Shown here: in pieces, positions 1-5,463 of the stretch
How positions within the stretch are numbered: position 1 is the stretch's first letter
Layout of the letters: each line of letters begins with the position of its first letter
Assembly (NCBI GenBank): GCA_017446645.1
Contig: JAFSQO010000316.1
Location: 1-5,463, forward strand
DNA: 5,463 bases
Source: Synergistaceae bacterium
Lineage (GTDB): Bacteria; Synergistota; Synergistia; Synergistales; Aminobacteriaceae
Direction: 5' to 3'
Translations under genes and position numbers: made by a program
The notes under the pieces: model-generated
The model's input: only the letters and a program-made list of their open reading frames with translations
Databases searched by the model: none
Told to the model about the DNA's origin: nothing

Positions 1-1
1 A

Positions 2-544
2 CATCTTGAATTAAGCCGTGAGACAGTCAGACGCTTTAATAACTTTTTCGGTGAAGGGTTGCTTGTTGAGCCTCAGCCGTTATTCACTCAGACCCCGAAA
101 GTTCCCGGAATTGACGGCCGTAAAATGAGCAAATCATACGGTAATGCACTCGAAATTTCTGAACCTGAAGCGTCAATGTGGAACAAGCTGCGGACCATGA
201 AGACGGATCCTGCAAGAATGAGACGCACTGACCCCGGAGACCCTGAAAAGTGCCCTGTATGGGATTTGCATAAAGTCTTTAATCACGATGAAGGCGAGAA
301 GCAAGAAATCTGCGAAGGCTGCAAAACTGCGGGTATAGGCTGCATTGACTGCAAAAAGAAGCTAAACGCCCATATTCAGGCAATGATGACCCCTGTAAGA
401 GAGCGCAGAGCAAAGTACGAGGGCAACAAGAAATTACTCGATGATATTCTTGCAGACGGTGCAGAACGTGCAGGCAAAGTAGCAAGGCAGACCATGAGCG
501 AAATTTACCCGGCTATGGGTTTGCTCGTAAATCCCAAAAGGTGA
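2..544 (+). CDS. trpS: Tryptophanyl-tRNA synthetase, C-terminal part (5' end outside window), with Fe-S-type cysteine motif
   Basis: Cytoplasmic class I aminoacyl-tRNA synthetase that activates tryptophan with ATP and charges tRNA-Trp. The frame is open from base 2, upstream of the first possible start codon, so this is the 3' part of a longer gene (180 residues visible; the family is usually about 330). The fragment opens with HLELSRETVRRFN, the TrpRS stretch after the Rossmann core. It then has the PKVPGIDGRKMSKSYGN segment, whose KMSKS catalytic loop lies at bases 122-136, followed by the helical anticodon-binding domain. Unusual feature: five cysteines at codons 251, 311, 320, 341 and 350. 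Four of them have the spacing C-x22-C-x6-C-x2-C, which is the pattern of the [4Fe-4S] ligands described for Thermotoga maritima TrpRS; the fifth (codon 311) is extra. Cluster binding is inferred. The stop TGA (542-544) overlaps the GTG start of the next gene by four bases. The identification is secure. Confidence 0.97.
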   Translation, partial: HLELSRETVRRFNNFFGEGLLVEPQPLFTQTPKVPGIDGRKMSKSYGNALEISEPEASMWNKLRTMKTDPARMRRTDPGDPEKCPVWDLHKVFNHDEGEKQEICEGCKTAGIGCIDCKKKLNAHIQAMMTPVRERRAKYEGNKKLLDDILADGAERAGKVARQTMSEIYPAMGLLVNPKR

Positions 545-1308
545 AATACGAGGATCTTACGTTCAAGATACCTGTAGAGTCTGAGACATATAGAAGCGAT
601 TCTGATTTTGTGATAGCGCAGATAATGGCAATTCTTGACGAACAAAAAATTTCAGGCAACAATAAAATTATAATTAACACGAATTTGAAATCAGGTTTGC
701 CTCTGAAAGATATAAACAAAATTGCCGGGCCTATGATTGAAGCATGGGCTTTTGAAGTCTTTGCAGGAATAAGAGATATTGACGATAATGAATATTCTCT
801 CATTAATGCTGAGGCACAAGAGCGGCTTGATATGGCTGATATTATTCTGCAATTTCGCAAAAATGACAGGATTATAACAGGAAATCTTGACGTTAAAACC
901 ACAGCTGATGATATTCCCAAAAGTGGCCGAAGTCCCAATCTGACATCTTTTAGCAGGATAAGAACGGCTTATGTGAAAGATCCTGACTTTATGTTTATAA
1001 TACTCTCGGTCAAACATAAAAATTATTCCCAGCGTAATAGTGTCACAAATTTAATAGACGGCATAATGGAAATAACTGACTATAAAGCCTATGACCTGAA
1101 GTATATAAGCGAAGAAGATATAAGCTATAACCCTGCTTTAGGAACCGGGCAGATTCAGGTTAAAGATATTCATTATGTGAATTTGCAGTACAGGACTACA
1201 TGGGAGATGTGCAACAAGTTACTCGACCAAAAATTTCTGCACAGTTCGCGGCGTACTATTGAGGATTTTTACAGAGAGGCCAAGAAAAATAAATGGATCA
1301 AAGAATAA
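541..1308 (+). CDS. Probable type II restriction endonuclease (PD-(D/E)xK-like), partner of the adjacent methyltransferase
   Basis: A 255-residue soluble protein with no signal peptide or membrane segment. Its role as the cleaving half of a restriction-modification system is inferred mainly from the DNA methyltransferase that follows with a 16-base overlap. The sequence supports this: a candidate PD-(D/E)xK site is formed by Asp100 (or Asp97) in RLDMADIIL and Asp117-Val-Lys119 in GNLDVKTT. The two acidic positions are 17 residues apart, followed by a beta-strand-like FMFIILSVKH (150-159). Upstream acidic residues Glu67 and Glu72 lie in a likely helix (GPMIEAWAFEVF). The C-terminal part is rich in aromatic and basic residues and may contact DNA. 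GTG at 541 is chosen because it overlaps the trpS stop (GTGA) and no other in-frame start lies close by. There is no strong Shine-Dalgarno, so translation is probably coupled to trpS. It is more AT-rich than its neighbours (rows 601-660, 661-720 and 841-900 have 22, 14 and 19 G+C of 60). I cannot assign its family or recognition site. Confidence 0.72.
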   Translation: MKYEDLTFKIPVESETYRSDSDFVIAQIMAILDEQKISGNNKIIINTNLKSGLPLKDINKIAGPMIEAWAFEVFAGIRDIDDNEYSLINAEAQERLDMADIILQFRKNDRIITGNLDVKTTADDIPKSGRSPNLTSFSRIRTAYVKDPDFMFIILSVKHKNYSQRNSVTNLIDGIMEITDYKAYDLKYISEEDISYNPALGTGQIQVKDIHYVNLQYRTTWEMCNKLLDQKFLHSSRRTIEDFYREAKKNKWIKE

Positions 1309-2084
1309 TCACTGTATGCGGTGACGCTGTTGACGAAATGAGAAAAATTCCTGATGCTTCAATAAGGCTTGTTGCTGCTGACCCTCCATATAACCTGAAT
1401 AAAGATTACGGCAGCAGTAAAGATAATCTGAAGTTTGAAGAGTATCTAAAATTTTCCAGGCTGTGGCTTAACGAGGCTAAACGGCTTCTGACTGACGACG
1501 GAGCTTTGTATGTCTTTATGGGAATGCGTTATATCTCGTATATTTACATAATACTTGAGCAAGAACTTAGCATGACTTTTAACTCCTGGATAACCTGGCA
1601 TTACACTCAAGGTATCGGCAAGACAAGAGGCTTCTCGCCCCGTCATGATGATATTTTATTCTTCACGAAAAGTCCTGATAAATTCGTCTTCAATCTTGAC
1701 AATATACGGGTCCCTCAGAAATATTACAGGCAGGTTAATAACATGGACGGCGCAAATCCAGGCAATGTATGGGAATTTTCACACGTTCATTATTGCAGCA
1801 AGGACAGAAAACGTCACCCTACACAGAAACCTGAAGCACTGTTCGAGCGAATTATATTAGCTTCTTCACATGAGGGCGACACAGTTTTAGACCCGTTTGT
1901 TGGAAGCGGAACATGTCTGCGTGTATGCCAACAGACTCACAGGAGCGCAATCGGTATAGACATTAATCCGGAATATATAGCTATGACTAACGAGAGGCTT
2001 GCAGAAAAATTCGCCGGTTTTGATTCATTTGACGAAAGAATCAAAAGGGGTAATAATAAAGCTTCTCAATTAACTATATTTTAG
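1293..2084 (+). CDS. DNA methyltransferase, beta class (IV-TRD-X-I order), probably N6-adenine (N4-cytosine possible)
   Basis: AdoMet-dependent amino-methyltransferase that protects host DNA at the sites cut by the upstream endonuclease. Visible motifs: catalytic motif IV Asp30-Pro-Pro-Tyr33 (DPPYNLNKDYG); a central, probably target-recognising region (about 95-170); motif X HPTQKP (175-180) leading into a helix; and AdoMet-binding motif I DPFVGSGT (200-207), followed by GIDINPEY (221-228). Motif IV before motif I with HPTQKP between them is the beta-class order. DPPY favours N6-adenine, since N4-cytosine enzymes more often have SPPY, but this does not decide it. At 263 residues it is short and complete, as expected for a stand-alone type II enzyme. 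The ATG at 1293 lies inside the endonuclease gene and keeps the usual start-to-motif IV distance (ITVCGDAVDEMRKIPDASI before DPPY). A purine run at 1273-1279 is a weak, rather distant ribosome site. The target sequence is unknown. Confidence 0.93.
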   Translation: MDQRIITVCGDAVDEMRKIPDASIRLVAADPPYNLNKDYGSSKDNLKFEEYLKFSRLWLNEAKRLLTDDGALYVFMGMRYISYIYIILEQELSMTFNSWITWHYTQGIGKTRGFSPRHDDILFFTKSPDKFVFNLDNIRVPQKYYRQVNNMDGANPGNVWEFSHVHYCSKDRKRHPTQKPEALFERIILASSHEGDTVLDPFVGSGTCLRVCQQTHRSAIGIDINPEYIAMTNERLAEKFAGFDSFDERIKRGNNKASQLTIF

Positions 2085-2094
2085 AGTTCAGGAC

Positions 2095-2099
2095 AGGAG
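2095..2099 (+). promoter_or_regulatory. Shine-Dalgarno site of rluB
   Basis: AGGAG, nine bases before the TTG at 2109. It supports this rare start codon over later in-frame codons, which would cut into the S4 domain. Confidence 0.8.
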
Positions 2100-2108
2100 A
2101 ATATAAAC

Positions 2109-2819
2109 TTGAGATTAAACGCTTTCATTGCTTCATGCGGTACAGCCTCACGCCGTAAATCAGAAAATATAATTCTCGAAGGACGTGTTCAGGTCAACGG
2201 CAAAATAGTTCTCGCGCCATTCTTTGACGTTAAAGATAGCGATTTAGTTATGATTGACCATAAAGCGATAAAGCCATCTGAACATGTCTATTACGTGATT
2301 AACAAGCCTGCGGGTTATGTCTGCGCTGTCAGCGATAAATATGACCCCGTAGTCGTTGATTTGCTGCCTCATGATAAAAGAATTTTCCCGGTCGGACGGC
2401 TTGACAGGGAGAGCGAAGGGTTATTAATCCTCACGAATGACGGGAATTTCACGCAGAATATAATTCACCCCTCGAAAGAAATCCGCAAAGAATACGAGGC
2501 ACTCCTGAACGCTGAAATTAACGCAAAGCAGCTTGCACGCTGGCGAAAAGGCTTCGAGATTACAGACGGGAGAATTACTAAGCCGATAAGTATTAGTGTC
2601 ATGAATAGAGAACCGGCCAATCAATGGGTCAGCATCGTCATAGCCGAAGGTCTGAAGCGCGAAATAAGACTAATGGCAAAACAGGCAGGCTTCAATGTTG
2701 AGACGTTAATCAGGCGCAAAATAGGCAGGCTCAGACTTGAAAATTTGCGTCCCGGTGAATTTGTCCGTTTGTCTTTTTCAGAGCTGTACACTAAAATATT
2801 CAATGGCGGTGTAGTATAA
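2109..2819 (+). CDS. rluB: Ribosomal large subunit pseudouridine synthase, RluB/RsuA family
   Basis: Isomerises a uridine to pseudouridine in rRNA; RluB enzymes act on 23S rRNA near the peptidyl-transferase centre, while the related RsuA acts on 16S. The 236-residue protein has an N-terminal S4 RNA-binding domain (about 1-55: MRLNAFIASCGTASRRKSE, then GRVQVNG). The catalytic domain begins at YYVINKPAGYVCA (61-73). The catalytic Asp99 is in the family motif GRLDRESEGLLILTNDG (96-112). A C-terminal motif EGLKREIRLMAKQAG (180-194) matches the family's EG-(R/K)-x-R-(Q/E)-(I/V)-R-x-M pattern. Length and domain order are normal. The start is TTG, supported by AGGAG nine bases upstream and by the S4 domain starting at once. 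RluB is favoured over RsuA or RluE by general resemblance and by common bacterial gene order near cmk; the exact rRNA target cannot be read from the sequence. Confidence 0.93.
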   Translation: MRLNAFIASCGTASRRKSENIILEGRVQVNGKIVLAPFFDVKDSDLVMIDHKAIKPSEHVYYVINKPAGYVCAVSDKYDPVVVDLLPHDKRIFPVGRLDRESEGLLILTNDGNFTQNIIHPSKEIRKEYEALLNAEINAKQLARWRKGFEITDGRITKPISISVMNREPANQWVSIVIAEGLKREIRLMAKQAGFNVETLIRRKIGRLRLENLRPGEFVRLSFSELYTKIFNGGVV

Positions 2820-2863
2820 AGCTAAAGCAACAAAAATTTTTTTCTCAAAGGGGGCAAAGGTCC
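2820..2863 (+). promoter_or_regulatory. Largest gap between genes: A5T7 tract and Shine-Dalgarno of the HDOD gene
   Basis: This 44-base gap contains an A5T7 run (2832-2843) and then AAAGGGGG (2847-2854), nine bases before the GTG start at 2864. AAAGG at 2856-2860 is too close to the start to be the main site. No GC-rich hairpin precedes the T run, so it is not a convincing intrinsic terminator, and I find no paired -35/-10 boxes. The ribosome binding role is reasonably supported; nothing else is. Confidence 0.55.
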
Positions 2864-3754
2864 GTGAGTGAGATTGACGAGAAATCAAGAGAAATAATTA
2901 AGACGAAAATAATTAGCAAATTACAGGATATAAAATCATTTCCTCAATTCGTCCTTGAGACAATGAGAAAACTTAACGACCCCGAAAGCAGTGCAGCGGA
3001 CGTGGCTCAAAGTCTTTCAAGAGATGAAGGTCTTGTGCTTAGGATCTTGAAACTTGCAAACTCGGCAGCCTATGGAATGACCAGAAACATCACGAATATT
3101 TCAGAGGCTATAGCTTTGCTTGGCTACAAGAGCGTAAGCAATATCATTCTCGCAGCTACTGTATATTCAGCTATGGACAAAGGGCTTTCAGGCTATGCAC
3201 TGGACAGAGGCGAACTCTGGAGGCATTCTCTAATGGTAGCGTATACGTCAAGGCAGCTTGCAAAAATTACGGGCAAAGTCAGCACTGAAGACGCTTATGT
3301 CGGAGGCTTGCTGCATGACATAGGCAAGGTAATATTAAACGATTATGTCAGATTTGGCTACGGCATTATAGTCAAAATGGTCGAAGAAAAGCATATACCC
3401 TTCACTGAAGCAGAGTGGCAGGTCTTAGGCTTTGACCATGCAATGATTGGCGAGGTCCTTATCGAAAGATGGGAAATGCCCGAATCATATCGCATTGCAG
3501 TCGAATATCATCATAAACCTAATGAATTACCGGAAGAGAAAGCCCAGTACCAGCCCTTGCTCGATACTGTTGCACTGGCTAACACGATTTGTTTAATGCT
3601 CGGAATTGGCTTAGGTGCGGACGGTTTGCAGGCTTATATGTTCCCTGAGCCTATAGAGCGTCTTGGCATAAAGAACTTTGATTATCTGCTTGCCGAAATG
3701 GTGGATTTTGTCGGTGACGTTGCTAACGACATGGGAGACATGGCAGGGTTGTAA
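2864..3754 (+). CDS. HDOD-domain protein (HD-related output domain), probable signalling protein
   Basis: HDOD domains belong to the HD superfamily and are found in bacterial signalling proteins, often linked to cyclic-di-GMP, motility or stress; their biochemical activity is mostly unclear. The 296-residue protein is a stand-alone HDOD unit without a receiver, GGDEF, EAL or membrane segment. Family features: SFPQFVLETMRKLNDPESS (25-43), the helix RILKLANSAAYGMTRNITNI (60-79), the AIALLGYKSVSNIIL segment (82-96), His121 in LWRHSL, and the HD pair His151-Asp152 in GLLHDIGKVIL. Then come His192 in FDHAMIGEVLIERWEMPE and His216-His217 in VEYHHKP. These histidines and aspartate would allow metal binding as in active HD hydrolases, but no GYP motif of c-di-GMP phosphodiesterases is present. 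GTG at 2864 has a G-rich ribosome site and no alternative in-frame start nearby. Only five bases separate its stop from cmk, so it is probably in the same transcript. Its partner and signal are unknown. Confidence 0.88.
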   Translation: MSEIDEKSREIIKTKIISKLQDIKSFPQFVLETMRKLNDPESSAADVAQSLSRDEGLVLRILKLANSAAYGMTRNITNISEAIALLGYKSVSNIILAATVYSAMDKGLSGYALDRGELWRHSLMVAYTSRQLAKITGKVSTEDAYVGGLLHDIGKVILNDYVRFGYGIIVKMVEEKHIPFTEAEWQVLGFDHAMIGEVLIERWEMPESYRIAVEYHHKPNELPEEKAQYQPLLDTVALANTICLMLGIGLGADGLQAYMFPEPIERLGIKNFDYLLAEMVDFVGDVANDMGDMAGL

Positions 3755-3759
3755 CTGGA

Positions 3760-4416
3760 ATGTCTTACGTAATCACGATTGACGGCCCGGCTGGAGCTGG
3801 CAAGAGTTCGGTCGCTAAGAAACTTGCTGCAAAACTCGGCATAAAGTACCTCGATACAGGAGCAATTTACCGCGCTATTGCCTTGATTTTAGCAAAGTCC
3901 GAAATTAGCCCCGACAATAAAGATTTTCTGAATGAGGCCCTGAGCAAAATCAAAATCGAACTTGTCAATAATGGCGTACTCGTAAACGGCTTTGACGTTA
4001 CCGGCGAGATAAGAACCCCTGAAGTAGACGCTCTTGCTTCGTTATACTCTGCCATACCCGAAATTAGAACCGCATTGCTTTCGCTCCAGCAGGACCAGAA
4101 AAATTACGGGTCAATCATTGCAGAAGGCCGTGATGTAGGTTCCGTAGTGTTCCCTGACGCAAAACTCAAGTTCTTTATTACAGCAACACCAGAGGCCAGG
4201 GCAAGACGGCGTTACGAGCAAAGAATAGGCCAAAATCAGGACGCAGATTATGACAGGATTTTACAGGCAATCAAATCCCGCGATGAATATGACTCAAACC
4301 GCAAAGCAGCCCCCCTCAGCATTCCGGACGGGGCAGTTTATATTGACACTTCGGACATGAGCGAAGACGAAGTGATAAATTTTATTCTCGAACACGTAAA
4401 AGAGGCGTTATCATGA
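3760..4416 (+). CDS. cmk: Cytidylate kinase
   Basis: Cytoplasmic NMP kinase that phosphorylates CMP and dCMP to the diphosphates with ATP, feeding RNA, DNA and CDP-lipid synthesis. The 218-residue length is normal. Motifs: P-loop GPAGAGKSS (9-17); YLDTGAIYRAI (30-40), which shapes the CMP site; EGRDVGSVVFPDA (122-134), whose Arg124 and Asp125 are conserved for CMP binding; a basic run ARARRRYEQR (146-155); and the lid and substrate signature RDEYDSNRKAAPL (174-186), with Arg174, Asp178 and Arg181. The ATG is five bases after the preceding stop, with AGGG at 3745-3748 lying inside that gene. The stop overlaps the plsC start (ATGA), indicating translational coupling. The cmk-plsC order recurs in many bacteria. 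No residue is missing. Confidence 0.97.
   Translation: MSYVITIDGPAGAGKSSVAKKLAAKLGIKYLDTGAIYRAIALILAKSEISPDNKDFLNEALSKIKIELVNNGVLVNGFDVTGEIRTPEVDALASLYSAIPEIRTALLSLQQDQKNYGSIIAEGRDVGSVVFPDAKLKFFITATPEARARRRYEQRIGQNQDADYDRILQAIKSRDEYDSNRKAAPLSIPDGAVYIDTSDMSEDEVINFILEHVKEALS
4401..4405 (+). promoter_or_regulatory. Shine-Dalgarno site of plsC, inside cmk
   Basis: AGAGG, seven bases before the ATG at 4413. It supports that start within the ATGA overlap. Confidence 0.7.
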
Positions 4417-5054
4417 GCATTCATGACATGAAGCAAAATAAAATTTTTTATGCACTGGTGCGCAATTTCCTCAAGATATTATTAATCATCTATAACAGGT
4501 GCAAATCAAGATGGCTCGAAAAGTTAAACCCTGACGAGAAATTTATAGTAGCCTGCAATCATGCCAGCAATTTAGACCCGGTCATAATAGGCTGCTTTTT
4601 CCCCAGAAGATTAAGATATTTCGCAAAAGAAGAATTATTCACGAATAAACTCTTCGGAGCCTGTATAACTGCTTTGGGTGCTGTACCCGTTTCCCGCGCT
4701 GATAATGCTTCGGCAGCAGGTGCCTTGAAGGGTTTCATGAAACTCTATCAGGAAGGCAGCGATGTCTTGATTTTCCCTGAAGGCGGAAGGACTTTAGACG
4801 GCAATTTGCAGCCCCTTGAAGGCGGAGTAGCTTTGATTGCCTCACATGAGAAAGCCCCGATATTGCCTGCGTTTATCAAAGGTTCGTTTAAGGCAATGCC
4901 CCCCGGAGCAGCGTTGATAAAGCCCAGCAAAATCAGCGTAACTTTTGGCAAACCCCTGAGATTTTCAGATGAGGTCTATAAAAGCAAGGACGGACGTAAA
5001 ACTATCATGAACGCCCTGACTGACGCATTTAAGGAGCTTGAAAAATGTTCCTGA
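4413..5054 (+). CDS. plsC: 1-acyl-sn-glycerol-3-phosphate acyltransferase (PlsC family)
   Basis: Transfers an acyl chain to the sn-2 position of lysophosphatidic acid to give phosphatidic acid, at the cytoplasmic face of the membrane. The 213-residue protein has the family blocks in order: motif I NHASNLDPV (49-57) with the catalytic His50-x4-Asp55; motif II around ALGAVPVSR (87-95); motif III FPEGGRTLDG (121-130), with Glu123 and Arg126; and motif IV near APILPAFIKG (148-157). A hydrophobic N-terminal stretch (about 11-27, FYALVRNFLKILLIIY) probably anchors it to the membrane. Length is typical of the short bacterial PlsC-like enzymes. Start and stop both overlap neighbouring genes (4 bases with cmk, 10 with yicC). 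Its substrate could differ in detail, since the family includes lysolipid and ornithine-lipid acyltransferases, but the context with cmk fits phospholipid synthesis. Confidence 0.92.
   Translation: MSIHDMKQNKIFYALVRNFLKILLIIYNRCKSRWLEKLNPDEKFIVACNHASNLDPVIIGCFFPRRLRYFAKEELFTNKLFGACITALGAVPVSRADNASAAGALKGFMKLYQEGSDVLIFPEGGRTLDGNLQPLEGGVALIASHEKAPILPAFIKGSFKAMPPGAALIKPSKISVTFGKPLRFSDEVYKSKDGRKTIMNALTDAFKELEKCS
5031..5036 (+). promoter_or_regulatory. Shine-Dalgarno site of yicC, inside plsC
   Basis: AAGGAG, eight bases before the ATG at 5045. It is the strongest ribosome site in the window and fixes the start of the truncated last gene. Confidence 0.85.
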
Positions 5055-5463
5055 GCATGACCGGTTTTGGTTCCAGCCGTTATGAATTTTCTTGGGGAAG
5101 TGTTTTGACCGAAATCAGTTCAGTAAATCATAAGTATCAGGATTTTTCGGTTAAGTTGTCGCTTGAACTTGCCTCACTTGAGAACAGAGCGGTGGCCCTG
5201 ATGCGCAATGCAATAAAGCGCGGTAAGGTCAAACTCTCAATGGAAATAGCATGGAACCCCGGCTCAAGAGTTCCCGTTATAGATTCTGACAGCCTCATGA
5301 ATTTCTATCACCAGCTCCGTAAAATCGCAAAAAGCAACGGACTTGAGACAAGCAACGATATAATGGACTTCGTGAATATTCGGGGAATTCTTGGCAATGG
5401 CGACAACCCGGCAGAAGACGCTGCACGCGAAAATCCCGAAATCTGGGACGCTATAATCAACGA
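5045..5463 (+). CDS. yicC: YicC/YloC-family endoribonuclease, N-terminal part (3' end outside window)
   Basis: YicC-family proteins are conserved bacterial RNA-binding endoribonucleases; the E. coli protein takes part in small-RNA turnover, and the gene often lies near gmk. The open frame runs from ATG 5045 to the window end, giving 139 codons of a family usually near 290. The N-terminus has the family signature FLSMTGFGSSRYEF (2-15), then TEISSVNHKYQDFSVKLS (22-39) and a basic strand KRGKVKLSMEI (59-69), all typical of the YicC N-terminal domain. The C-terminal DUF1732-type domain lies outside the window. The start overlaps the last 10 bases of plsC in another frame and is preceded by AAGGAG. 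It was missing from simple full-length ORF calling only because it has no stop within the window. No internal stop or frameshift is seen. Confidence 0.93.
   Translation, partial: MFLSMTGFGSSRYEFSWGSVLTEISSVNHKYQDFSVKLSLELASLENRAVALMRNAIKRGKVKLSMEIAWNPGSRVPVIDSDSLMNFYHQLRKIAKSNGLETSNDIMDFVNIRGILGNGDNPAEDAARENPEIWDAIIN

Larger units (their letters stand above)
541..2084 (+). other. Restriction-modification cassette inside a housekeeping operon
   Basis: The endonuclease and methyltransferase genes form one unit, R first, overlapping by 16 bases. It lies between trpS (4-base overlap) and rluB (24-base gap). Hand counts of GC in sample rows are lowest in the R gene (23-37%), intermediate in M (rows 1681-1740 and 1921-1980: 22 and 26 of 60), and higher in trpS and cmk (34, 36 and 29 of 60), which suggests acquisition. 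There is no transposase, integrase, flanking direct repeat or tRNA in view, and no controller (C) gene. Horizontal acquisition is an inference from composition and context. Confidence 0.6.

Noticed and set aside
513..938. Antisense open frame of 141 codons opposite the trpS end and the endonuclease gene
   Set aside because: It runs opposite two genes with better support, has no recognisable motif, and is a low-complexity hydrophobic shadow.
691..1017. Antisense open frame of 108 codons within the endonuclease gene
   Set aside because: It overlaps another antisense frame and the supported + strand gene, and shows no family signature.
1645..1860. Second + strand frame inside the methyltransferase gene
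   Set aside because: It is wholly contained in the methyltransferase, whose motifs HPTQKP and NPGNVW lie across this stretch in the correct frame. The alternative product has no motif.
541..2084. Insertion sequence or integrative element carrying the R-M genes
   Set aside because: No transposase, integrase, terminal inverted repeats or target-site duplication can be seen at either edge. Only an accessory cassette can be claimed.
2815..2820. TATAAA as a -10 box for a promoter of the HDOD gene
   Set aside because: No -35-like hexamer lies at 16-18 bases upstream, and the string overlaps the rluB stop codon. It is chance in AT-rich sequence.
2787..2843. Possible intrinsic terminator: TACAC/GTGTA pairing at the end of rluB followed by the A5T7 tract
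   Set aside because: The stem is only about five AT-rich pairs with a 17-base loop and lies well upstream of the T run. It has no GC-rich core, so termination is unlikely.
1..5463. CRISPR array, tRNA, riboswitch or other structured RNA
   Set aside because: No spaced direct repeats were seen, and coding sequence covers nearly all bases. The gaps (24, 44 and 5 bases) are too short for a riboswitch or tRNA.

Overview
The window is a gene-dense bacterial segment with all eight genes on the + strand, in tight head-to-tail arrangement (overlaps of 4 to 16 bases, gaps of 5 to 44 bases) and no stretch over 50 bases without a gene. It reads as one operon-like block: 3' part of trpS, a type II restriction endonuclease candidate, a beta-class DNA methyltransferase, an RluB-type rRNA pseudouridine synthase, an HDOD-domain protein, cytidylate kinase (cmk), a PlsC-type acyltransferase, and the 5' part of a YicC-family gene. 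Both ends are cut by the window.

Organism: the sequence alone does not fix it. The chain rluB / cmk / plsC / yicC, the GTG and TTG starts with purine-rich Shine-Dalgarno sites, and a TrpRS with a cysteine pattern matching the iron-sulfur TrpRS of Thermotoga maritima suggest an anaerobic bacterium of a Firmicutes-, Thermotogota- or Synergistota-like lineage. Synergistota is my best guess from remembered gene order, at low to moderate confidence.

Layout: (1) 2-544, TrpRS C-terminal half with the KMSKS loop and the Cys cluster. (2) 541-2084, a compact restriction-modification pair, R before M. It is coupled to trpS by a GTGA start/stop overlap, and its R gene is clearly more AT-rich than the flanking genes (hand-counted 60-base rows of 23-37% GC, against 48-60% in trpS and cmk rows). 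(3) 2109-2819, rluB. (4) 2864-3754, an HDOD protein after the largest gap (44 bases), which holds an A5T7 tract and a G-rich ribosome binding site. (5) 3760-5054, cmk and plsC, translationally coupled by ATGA. (6) 5045-5463, yicC, overlapping the plsC end.

Working together: the housekeeping genes cover tRNA charging, ribosome modification, nucleotide and phospholipid synthesis and RNA turnover, a typical growth-linked cluster. The R-M pair is the accessory element, probably an acquired defence cassette carried on the operon's transcript. No promoter, intrinsic terminator, tRNA, CRISPR or IS could be supported. The points most worth a second look are the Fe-S-type cysteine motif in TrpRS and the unassigned PD-(D/E)xK endonuclease with its methylase inside a housekeeping operon.
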